Source: DATNFP01 sp035606335 | GTDB lineage: Bacteria; Bacteroidota; Bacteroidia; Chitinophagales; Chitinophagaceae | Length of the DNA stretch: 12,842 bases | Assembly (NCBI GenBank): GCA_035606335.1 | Contig: DATNFP010000132.1 | Coordinates: 1-12,842 of the forward strand | Reading direction: 5' to 3' | Shown here: positions 1-4,908 of the stretch, one piece after another | Layout of the letters: each line of letters begins with the position of its first letter | Position numbering within the stretch: position 1 is the first letter of the stretch | Translations under genes and position numbers: made by a program | Notes under the pieces: generated by a model | Seen by the model: only the letters and a program-made list of their open reading frames with translations | Database searches by the model: none | What the model was told of the DNA's origin: nothing

Positions 1-611
1 ACAGGAAACTTCTTTTTACGGTCGATGTATGCATACATCACATTATTGATGTCTGTAGCAAATTCCATCCACGCGCCTTTGAAAGGTATTACACGGGCAC
101 TGTATATCTTAGTTCCGTTCGGGTGAACGCTTTGCCCAAAGAATACACCAGGCGAACGATGAAGCTGAGATACTACTACGCGTTCAGCTCCATTGATAAC
201 AAATGTACCACGGGGTGTCATGTAGGGAATATTTCCCAAAAACACATCCTGAACGATAGTTTCAAAATCAACGTGTTCTTCATCATTACAGCTCAGGCGC
301 AATTTTGCTTTTAAAGGCACTGAGTAAGTAAGGCCACGCTCCATACACTCATCAATAGTGTAGCGGGGAGGATCAATAAAATAATCAAGAAATTCCAGTA
401 CGAATATGTTGCGTGTATCTGTAATAGGAAAATTTTCCTTAAACACACGGAACAAGCCTTCGTTATCACGCTTATCAGGCGTAGTTTCAAGCTGGAAGAA
501 ATCTTTAAACGATTGTAGCTGAATGGCCAGCAGATCGGGCGTATCAGCAACATCATGTATCTTGCCGAAATTGATGCGACCCGCTGCGGTTCGTTTTTGT
601 GGTATAGCCAT
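1..611 (-). CDS. rpoB: RNA polymerase beta subunit, N-terminal part (cut by window edge)
   Basis: The minus strand from 611 down to 1 is open for 203 codons and runs off the window. It encodes the N-terminus of the RNA polymerase beta subunit, the core transcription enzyme. The chain starts MAIPQKRTAAGRINFGKI and contains the family-typical stretches FLDYFIDPPRYTIDEC (about residues 74-89), TYSVPLKAKLRL (95-106) and RGTFVINGAERVVVSQLHRS (134-153), the last being the very conserved beta-lobe segment before SPGVFF. The ATG at 609-611 is chosen because it gives the usual short N-terminus and has AGGAG at 626-630, at a rather long spacing of 14 nt. The next gene upstream is a divergent lectin lipoprotein, not rplL, so this rpoB appears to start its own transcript. 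Identity is certain; only about one seventh of the gene is present. Confidence 0.97.
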   Translation of the reverse strand, partial: MAIPQKRTAAGRINFGKIHDVADTPDLLAIQLQSFKDFFQLETTPDKRDNEGLFRVFKENFPITDTRNIFVLEFLDYFIDPPRYTIDECMERGLTYSVPLKAKLRLSCNDEEHVDFETIVQDVFLGNIPYMTPRGTFVINGAERVVVSQLHRSPGVFFGQSVHPNGTKIYSARVIPFKGAWMEFATDINNVMYAYIDRKKKFP

Positions 612-655
612 AGTATTTTAAAAAACTCCTTTTTTACAAACAAAAAAATCCCGTT

Positions 656-676
656 CTAAAAGGCGACACCTTTTAG
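656..676 (-). promoter_or_regulatory. Hairpin in the rpoB leader, possible attenuator
   Basis: CTAAAAGG (656-663) and CCTTTTAG (669-676) are perfect 8-bp arms around a 5-nt loop. On the rpoB strand the hairpin is followed, after AACGGGA, by a run of seven T (642-648). The T run is offset by about 7 nt from the stem, so this is not a clean intrinsic terminator. It lies inside the leader of an essential gene, so an attenuation or RNA-stability role is possible. The hairpin itself is seen directly; the function is inferred. Confidence 0.4.
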
Positions 677-752
677 TACAGGCAATCTGTATTAGCAAAA
701 ATTAATCAATAATAGTTTGTGCACGTGCTAGCAGCCCTCGGAAAAGGGATTG

Positions 753-783
753 CAAATATAAAGAGAAGATACCTAATAAGCAA
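753..783 (-). promoter_or_regulatory. Bacteroidota-type promoter of rpoB
   Basis: Read on the minus strand, TTG (781-783) is followed after 20 nt by TATATTTG (753-760). This matches the Bacteroidota sigma-A consensus TTG-N17-23-TAnnTTTG exactly. Transcription would start near 746-748, giving a leader of about 135 nt before the rpoB start codon. Its presence fits the absence of rplL upstream. Confidence 0.75.
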
Positions 784-959
784 AAAATATTCCAGTTTTT
801 TAAAATCGACTCAAATTTTTATTGTTTTTTTAAACATAACCTATTTATACATATCAAATGTATTAAAAATCAATAAAAAATAAAACACATATTTTATATT
901 GCAATAACTCCCCTACAGGGAATAATTTTTGTAACCAAATACTTAATAGAATTTCTATT
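784..959. other. AT-rich divergent intergenic region between rpoB and the lectin gene
   Basis: No open reading frame or RNA gene is visible. The stretch is strongly A/T-rich. Near its right end it holds a candidate promoter for the lectin gene (899-931), whose spacer contains a small inverted repeat, TCCC (909-912) and GGGA (918-921) around CTACA. Confidence 0.5.
899..931 (+). promoter_or_regulatory. Candidate promoter of the lectin lipoprotein gene
   Basis: TTG (899-901) is followed after 22 nt by AATTTTTG (924-931), one base off the Bacteroidota -7 consensus TAnnTTTG. The start codon lies 28 nt further on, a normal leader length. The match is imperfect and the region is AT-rich, so chance is a real alternative. 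Confidence 0.35.
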
Positions 960-1580
960 ATGAAAAAAATCTTCATCACATCCACTCTTTTGCTACAACT
1001 TTTAGGGCTATGCTTAATAAGTTGTCATAGCAGCGATAGTATTTATAGCTTTTCCTATAATGGCAAAAATTATCAGGTTGTCAAAATAAAAAAAACCTGG
1101 CAGGACGCGGCCTTGTACGCCACAGAAAAAGGTGGCCATCTTGTAGAAATAAATGATGCCGGTGAACAAACGGCTGTATATAATGCAATTATTAACGGCG
1201 CCAAAATCGATTCTTTCTACACAACCGTAAACGATGGCGGAGGTATAGGATATGTTTGGATCGGTGCAACAGATAAACGGCATGAAGGAACATGGTATTG
1301 GGATGGAAGCAATATAGGTAGGGGACAAAATTTCTGGAATGGGGAAGGCGCTCACGGCAAAGGAAACGGAACAGTTGTAAATGGTGCATATATAAACTGG
1401 GGTGGTAAGTCAACTGGTAACTTCAACGAACCTGATAACTATAAGGACAAACAAAATGCAGCCGCTATTGGTTTGGCAGATTGGCCAAAAGGTTCGGGTT
1501 CTTTAGGACATGCCGGTGAATGGAATGACATTAATGAAAATAACCAATTATATTTTGTTATTGAATATGACAACAAATAA
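960..1580 (+). CDS. C-type lectin domain lipoprotein
   Basis: A 206-residue exported lipoprotein with one C-type lectin fold domain. Residues 1-22 are a lipoprotein signal peptide with lipobox LISC and lipidated Cys22. The rest matches the fold: the opening FSYNGKNYQVV (about 31-41), a Trp/Ala helix region WQDAALYATEKGGHLVEIND (47-66), WIGATD (100-105), WYWDGS (112-117), WG then EPDN (157-160), WND (188-190) and the closing strand YFVIEYD (198-204). EPDN and WND resemble the EPN and WND motifs that bind Ca2+ and sugar in classical lectins, so calcium-dependent glycan binding is plausible but unproven. The mature chain has no cysteine other than the lipidated one, so the usual lectin-domain disulfides are absent. 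It is probably anchored in the outer membrane. The small lipoprotein gene at 1616 follows after 35 nt, likely as one transcript. Confidence 0.88.
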   Translation: MKKIFITSTLLLQLLGLCLISCHSSDSIYSFSYNGKNYQVVKIKKTWQDAALYATEKGGHLVEINDAGEQTAVYNAIINGAKIDSFYTTVNDGGGIGYVWIGATDKRHEGTWYWDGSNIGRGQNFWNGEGAHGKGNGTVVNGAYINWGGKSTGNFNEPDNYKDKQNAAAIGLADWPKGSGSLGHAGEWNDINENNQLYFVIEYDNK

Positions 1581-1615
1581 AAAACACTATTAACTAAAGA
1601 TTAAAACTCCAAACT

Positions 1616-1843
1616 ATGAAAAAGATCAGATTGGCAGCAGTATTTGCACTGCTAGGCTTGGCAGCAATGACATCATGCAAAAAAGATTATACCTGCACTT
1701 GCACTATTGTAGTAGGAGGTGCATCAACCACTGAAACTCATAGCATTAACAATGCCACTTATGGCGATGCCAAAAGAACGTGTAATAATTATGAAACACA
1801 AGCAAATAATACTTTTCCAGGGGGAACCACCTGCCATTTATAG
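1616..1843 (+). CDS. Small Cys-rich lipoprotein, paralogue 1
   Basis: A 75-residue predicted lipoprotein: basic start MKKIR, hydrophobic core, lipobox MTSC with lipidated Cys21, then a mature part of only 54 residues beginning CKKDYTCTCTI. The mature part carries four further cysteines (27, 29, 56, 73), enough for two disulfides, and ends GGTTCHL. The same pattern, Y-x-C-x-C-x-I, then one Cys, then a Gly-containing stretch before a Cys two or three residues from the end, recurs in the products at 2002-2229 and 2304-2576. I recognise no named family and assign no function. It lies 35 nt after the lectin gene and is followed by a strong terminator (1852-1900), so the two are probably co-transcribed. 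Small size alone might suggest a spurious ORF, but the signal peptide and the conserved paralogues argue that it is real. Confidence 0.85.
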   Translation: MKKIRLAAVFALLGLAAMTSCKKDYTCTCTIVVGGASTTETHSINNATYGDAKRTCNNYETQANNTFPGGTTCHL

Positions 1844-1851
1844 GTTTAACC

Positions 1852-1900
1852 ATAAATTAAAACGCCCAGTTTCAACGTGAAGCTGGGCGTTTTAATTTAT
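1852..1900. terminator. Strong bidirectional intrinsic terminator
   Basis: Arms at 1852-1869 and 1883-1900 form a perfect 18-bp stem (core ACGCCCAG/CTGGGCGT). It extends through a G-T wobble and three more pairs to a 5-nt loop at 1874-1878. An A tract before and a T tract after the GC core make it able to work on both strands. It ends the lectin and paralogue 1 transcript, with the stop codon 9 nt before the stem. Confidence 0.9.
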
Positions 1901-2001
1901 ATTATTAATAATTAGATTTATATGAAATTAAATTTTTTTAATGAAAAGCTATAAAATTTCAATTTGGCATTTTATCTTGCGCCCTTAAAATTTAAGCTTT
2001 T

Positions 2002-2229
2002 ATGAAAAAAATTACACCGTTTGTGATTGTTGCCCTATTCGGAGCCCTAACATTCACATCTTGCAAAAAAGATTACAAATGTAATTGTAAAATCCCTCAG
2101 GGATCAAGCACAGGCACTGACACCACATACTCTATTGATTTAGGCAAATCAAAGAAAAGTGATGCAACGAATAAATGCAACACTCTCAATACTAGTGCTT
2201 CGATAGTCGGAGGTAGTTGCAGTATATAA
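2002..2229 (+). CDS. Small Cys-rich lipoprotein, paralogue 2
   Basis: A 75-residue predicted lipoprotein with signal peptide MKKITPFVIVALFGALTFTS and lipidated Cys21. The mature start CKKDYKCNCKI is nearly identical to paralogue 1 (CKKDYTCTCTI). Mature cysteines are at 27, 29, 59 and 73; the first two and the last sit at the same positions as in paralogue 1. The tail is GGSCSI. The middle is polar and Ser/Thr-rich, which suggests a small secreted beta-type domain held by disulfides, though no fold is recognised. It is flanked by terminators at 1852-1900 and 2246-2280, so it should have its own promoter in 1901-2001; I see no convincing consensus there. No Shine-Dalgarno is apparent. Function unknown. 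Confidence 0.83.
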   Translation: MKKITPFVIVALFGALTFTSCKKDYKCNCKIPQGSSTGTDTTYSIDLGKSKKSDATNKCNTLNTSASIVGGSCSI

Positions 2230-2245
2230 TGCTAACTTCTAAATA

Positions 2246-2280
2246 AAAAACAAAGGCCATCAATGATGGCCTTTGTTTTT
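2246..2280. terminator. Bidirectional terminator between convergent small lipoprotein genes
   Basis: Perfect 16-bp arms at 2246-2261 and 2265-2280 around a 3-nt loop, with a GC core (GGCCATC/GATGGCC), five A at one end and five T at the other. It lies between the stop codons of the genes ending at 2229 (plus) and 2304 (minus) and can terminate both. Confidence 0.92.
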
Positions 2281-2303
2281 ATAATTCAACTTCCTGAAAT
2301 CCA

Positions 2304-2576
2304 TTAATGGAAAGTACAGCTCCCTGATTGGGTAAGAGTCATCCCACCAGAACTAATACTTTGCTGAATATTTGAGGAACAAGCGCTTTGTGCATTTGCC
2401 TGAGTGGTATTTACAGTATAGTTTTCACTCACAGTATCTAATGGTGTTCCATTAACGCTTTGTACAATTGTACAATTGCAAGTATAATTTTGGGTTTTGT
2501 CTTTTTTCTTGCATGAAGAGAAAACAACCGCGGTACCGAATAGGGCTACTACGGAGAGAGTAAGGATTTTTTTCAT
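2304..2576 (-). CDS. Small Cys-rich lipoprotein, paralogue 3 (inverted)
   Basis: A 90-residue predicted lipoprotein on the opposite strand to its two paralogues. Residues 1-22 are the signal peptide MKKILTLSVVALFGTAVVFS plus lipobox SSC, with lipidated Cys22. The mature part begins CKKKDKTQNYTCNCTI, the same Y-x-C-x-C-x-I motif with a 5-residue longer linker. Mature cysteines are at 33, 35, 66 and 87, and the end is SGSCTFH. The extra length falls in the linker and in a Ser/Thr/Gln-rich middle. Its signal region shares VALFG with paralogue 2, encoded by an identical 11-mer present as an inverted copy (2032-2042 and 2536-2546). This is consistent with duplication followed by inversion. Transcription ends at the terminator shared with paralogue 2. 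Function unknown. Confidence 0.84.
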   Translation of the reverse strand: MKKILTLSVVALFGTAVVFSSCKKKDKTQNYTCNCTIVQSVNGTPLDTVSENYTVNTTQANAQSACSSNIQQSISSGGMTLTQSGSCTFH

Positions 2577-2591
2577 AAAAATAATTTTTCG

Positions 2592-2626
2592 CTAAAGTAG
2601 TTGCTAAAAGTTAATATCCAAATATA
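2592..2626 (-). promoter_or_regulatory. Candidate promoter(s) of small lipoprotein paralogue 3
   Basis: Two overlapping possibilities are seen on the minus strand. One is an exact -7 element TATATTTG at 2619-2626, with no well-spaced TTG upstream. The other uses the TTG inside that element (2619-2621), followed after 19 nt by TACTTTAG (2592-2599), one base off consensus. The second would leave a very short leader of about 10 nt. I cannot choose between them. Confidence 0.35.
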
Positions 2627-2733
2627 TTCATGAAAATATTTTTGTTAACATATATTAAATCAATCCAAGATAAATACAAAAAAATGAAATGTCAGCTTTT
2701 TGTTCTCAGTTTATATTCTCTCGGAATTCTACA

Positions 2734-2741
2734 TTACTTTG
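2734..2741 (+). promoter_or_regulatory. Candidate -7 element before the MauE/thioredoxin gene
   Basis: TTACTTTG differs by one base from TAnnTTTG and lies 18 nt before the ATG at 2760. No TTG is found at the expected distance upstream. If real, transcription starts near 2748, which would exclude the in-frame upstream ATG at 2700 as a start. Confidence 0.3.
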
Positions 2742-2759
2742 CGTCCATTTAAATTATAC

Positions 2760-3680
2760 ATGAACAAGTTTACACACATTTTCCTTATAACTCTTTCTGT
2801 ATTTGTAGGTGCCGTCTTCTTATATTCTGCGTCTACAAAACTAAATTCAATATTCAGCTTTGAGTATACTATTGTCGGATTTGTTCATTTGCCATGGTTC
2901 TTTGCAGCTGTTGCTGCACGCATTCTTTGTGGTTTAGAAGCCGCTCTGGGTACATTGCTTATACTTAATATATATGGCAGGAGAAAATGGGTATTAAAAA
3001 CAGCCATAACTCTTTTAATAATTTTCAGCTTATATCTTATTTACTTATGGGTAAAAGAAGGTAATCAAGTAAACTGTGGATGCTTTGGCGATGCAATTTG
3101 GATGAGCCCCGCGAGTTCGCTTATAAAAAATGTATTGCTGATAATTGCTACAATTATCCTTTTATTGTTTAATAATGGTTTAGGTAAGAAGTGGGCAAAC
3201 ATCGTCAGCCTATCTTTATTAGTTATACTAATAGCTCTGCCCTTTTTCCTATACGAAATACCCAATCAACAGCCCACATGGTTACAAAAAGATAAGTTCA
3301 AGCTCAACCTTTCTTCTCTTTATGCTCCGGGTAAAAAGGATATTCCTAAAATAGATCTATATAAAGGAAAATATATAATTGCATTCCTTAGCCCAACATG
3401 TCCTCATTGCCAGATGGCAGCATATAAAATGCACTTAATGAAACAAAACAATCCTTCTCTTCCTTTCTTTATGGTTATAGGTGGCTCAATGGATTTGTCA
3501 GATTTCTGGGCAAAATCAAAAGCACAGAATATTCCTTATACTCGTCTCGATAAAGATAAATTTCTTAAGCTGATTGGCTTTAGCTTCCCTGTAATAGATT
3601 GGGTTAATAATGATTGGGTAGAAGCCCAAACACCTTATATATCGCTAAATCAAAAAGAAATAGAAAAATGGTTAAAATAA
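2760..3680 (+). CDS. MauE/DoxX-like membrane protein with C-terminal thioredoxin-like domain
   Basis: A 306-residue membrane redox protein. The N-terminal half has about four to five membrane spans and matches the MauE/DoxX-like family: the first span contains LYSASTKL, and after the third comes CGCFG (106-110), a signature of that family. After another hydrophobic segment (about 148-164), residues about 180-306 form a soluble domain with a thioredoxin-type active site, FLSPTCPHCQ, with CPHC at 214-217 and a candidate cis-Pro at FSFPVID (Pro277). MauE-like proteins are tied to disulfide formation in exported proteins, and CPHC is the DsbA-type motif, so electron transfer between membrane and periplasmic thiols is the likely role. 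The start at 2760 is preferred over an in-frame ATG at 2700 because it begins directly at a basic MNKF before the first span. The adjacent Cys-rich lipoproteins are possible clients (inference). Confidence 0.85.
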   Translation: MNKFTHIFLITLSVFVGAVFLYSASTKLNSIFSFEYTIVGFVHLPWFFAAVAARILCGLEAALGTLLILNIYGRRKWVLKTAITLLIIFSLYLIYLWVKEGNQVNCGCFGDAIWMSPASSLIKNVLLIIATIILLLFNNGLGKKWANIVSLSLLVILIALPFFLYEIPNQQPTWLQKDKFKLNLSSLYAPGKKDIPKIDLYKGKYIIAFLSPTCPHCQMAAYKMHLMKQNNPSLPFFMVIGGSMDLSDFWAKSKAQNIPYTRLDKDKFLKLIGFSFPVIDWVNNDWVEAQTPYISLNQKEIEKWLK

Positions 3681-3920
3681 TCAAGCAAATACTTTTTATA
3701 AATTATTCCTCTTTGCCTCTCCAGTACTTATCCTGCACGAAAATTTATTATAAAAAATAAAAAATTATCATAACTATATACTAAGATTTTATTTGCGGCG
3801 TTATCTAAATAAGGTAGCAATCAGCTTTTATTTTTGGCCTAATCTTTGATGTTTTAAAGCAGATGTTTCATTGAAATATTTTGAAGCATATGTGTTTAAG
3901 AACTGTGAAATAATATAAAT
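3681..3920. other. Non-coding AT-rich stretch
   Basis: No gene or GC-rich terminator is visible after the MauE/thioredoxin gene. An exact -7 match TATTTTTG at 3829-3836 (plus) lies 85 nt before the micro-ORF at 3921, but it has no TTG at a suitable distance and may be chance. Confidence 0.4.
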
Positions 3921-4031
3921 ATGTCATACCACCTACCACAAAAACGCACTCAGGCAAAATCAAAATGGCTCACTGCTACTTTAATCAGTATATATGTAGT
4001 AATTCTTGCACTCATCCTTCTGAACGGATAA
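3921..4031 (+). CDS. Putative 36-residue single-span membrane protein
   Basis: An ATG at 3921 opens a 36-codon frame ending at TAA 4029-4031. The peptide has a basic, polar N-terminus (MSYHLPQKRTQAKSKW, five Lys/Arg and one His) followed by an uninterrupted hydrophobic segment (about residues 17-34) and the end LNG. This is the layout of a small inner-membrane protein with the N-terminus in the cytoplasm. There is no Shine-Dalgarno, but the 15 nt before the ATG are A/T-only apart from one G, as at other starts in this window. I recognise no family. The even split between charged and hydrophobic parts is hard to get by chance, but at this length a spurious frame cannot be excluded without homologues. 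Confidence 0.5.
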   Translation: MSYHLPQKRTQAKSKWLTATLISIYVVILALILLNG

Positions 4032-4066
4032 TTTGGTAAAAGAATAATAAAACGCTTATAGTTTCG

Positions 4067-4101
4067 GTTGATTTTGTTACATTAGCAACCTAAAAATCAA
4101 C
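4067..4101. repeat. Inverted repeat upstream of the GT2 gene (1)
   Basis: GTTGATTTT (4067-4075) and AAAATCAAC (4093-4101) are perfect 9-bp arms around a 17-nt loop, about 45 nt before the GT2 start codon. It could be an operator or an RNA hairpin in the leader. It lacks a GC core and T run, so it is not a terminator. Confidence 0.35.
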
Positions 4102-4109
4102 ACTATCTG

Positions 4110-4126
4110 GTAAGTTTATAACTTAC
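4110..4126. repeat. Inverted repeat upstream of the GT2 gene (2)
   Basis: GTAAGTT (4110-4116) and AACTTAC (4120-4126) are perfect 7-bp arms around TAT, 20 nt before the GT2 start codon. The symmetry resembles a dimeric repressor site, or a small hairpin that could affect translation. No regulator is identified. Confidence 0.4.
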
Positions 4127-4146
4127 ATGTTTCCTATAGTTAAATT

Positions 4147-4902
4147 ATGCAATATCAGCAATCAGACCTTGTAGTTGTCATCCCGGTCTACAATGAGCAG
4201 GAATGTATTGAAGAGGTAATTACATCGTGGGGGGATTTCTTAACAGGGTACCTGAAAACGACAACCTTCAAATTATTATTAATCAACGACGGATCCAAAG
4301 ACAATACTCCCACAATTTTAGATCAACTTGCTAATCGTTTATCATATTTGCAAGTCGTGCATCAAAAAAATGGTGGCCATGGCAACGCTGTTTTAAATGG
4401 ATATCATGAATCTTTGAAATATAATCCGCAATGGGTTTTCCAGGTAGATAGTGATAATCAGTTTCTACCTGCAGATTTTCCGAAACTTTGGGAAAGTAGG
4501 GAAAAGTCAAATTTTATTTTGGGTTATCGCAAAAAAAGATATGACGACGCTAACAGACTTGTTATTACCCGCATTGTACGCGTAATCAATTTGCTTTTTT
4601 TCGGCGTATTTATTACTGACAGTAATGTGCCCTATCGTTTAATAAAAGGCGATTATCTTCCTAAGCTATTAAATGCGTTGCATGGGCAGCCATTTGCTCC
4701 AAATATTTTCTTATCCGTGCTGGCAAAAAGGGACGGCAATGATTTAATGAGCATTCCTGTTACACACAAAGAGCGCGAAACAGGACAAGTATCCATTATA
4801 AAATGGAAACTATTGAAAGTGTGTTTTCGCACAGCCGGGGAGCTGTTCAATTTTTCCTTCACTTTGAAAAAGCGTTTAAAGTCTTTAAAAGGCACAGCAT
4901 AA
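4147..4902 (+). CDS. GT2 family glycosyltransferase, DPM1/GtrB-like
   Basis: A 251-residue GT-A fold glycosyltransferase of family 2, close in layout to polyprenyl- or dolichyl-phosphate sugar synthases. Visible motifs are VVVIPVYNEQECIEEV (8-23), the nucleotide-binding INDGSKDNT (46-54), GGHGNAVLNGY (76-86), the metal-binding DSD at 101-103 within QVDSDNQF, GYRKKRYDD (126-134), and DSNVPYRLIK (158-167), the acceptor-side motif of DPM1-like enzymes. There are no C-terminal membrane spans; LLFFGVFI (149-156) is probably a membrane-interface helix. The likely reaction moves a sugar from a nucleotide sugar to a lipid phosphate at the inner face of the membrane; the sugar cannot be read from the sequence. 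The stop codon is 6 nt before the mutase-like gene, so the two form an operon. Two inverted repeats lie just upstream. Confidence 0.9.
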   Translation: MQYQQSDLVVVIPVYNEQECIEEVITSWGDFLTGYLKTTTFKLLLINDGSKDNTPTILDQLANRLSYLQVVHQKNGGHGNAVLNGYHESLKYNPQWVFQVDSDNQFLPADFPKLWESREKSNFILGYRKKRYDDANRLVITRIVRVINLLFFGVFITDSNVPYRLIKGDYLPKLLNALHGQPFAPNIFLSVLAKRDGNDLMSIPVTHKERETGQVSIIKWKLLKVCFRTAGELFNFSFTLKKRLKSLKGTA

Positions 4903-4908
4903 ACATAC

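Noticed and set aside
123..643. A plus-strand frame at 123-314 and a minus-strand frame at 311-643
   Set aside because: Both are out-of-frame readings over rpoB, which is open across the whole region but lacks a stop inside the window.
1014..1413. Open frames on the minus strand within the lectin gene
   Set aside because: The plus-strand product has a signal peptide and lectin motifs; the antisense frames have none.
1616..2576. Reading the small lipoprotein cluster as a mobile element with inverted ends
   Set aside because: The inverted copies are paralogous coding sequences with only short identical DNA stretches such as an 11-mer. There is no transposase and no target duplication.
2700..2759. 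Upstream in-frame start for the MauE/thioredoxin gene
   Set aside because: It adds 20 residues before a normal N-terminus and would start upstream of the likely transcription start.
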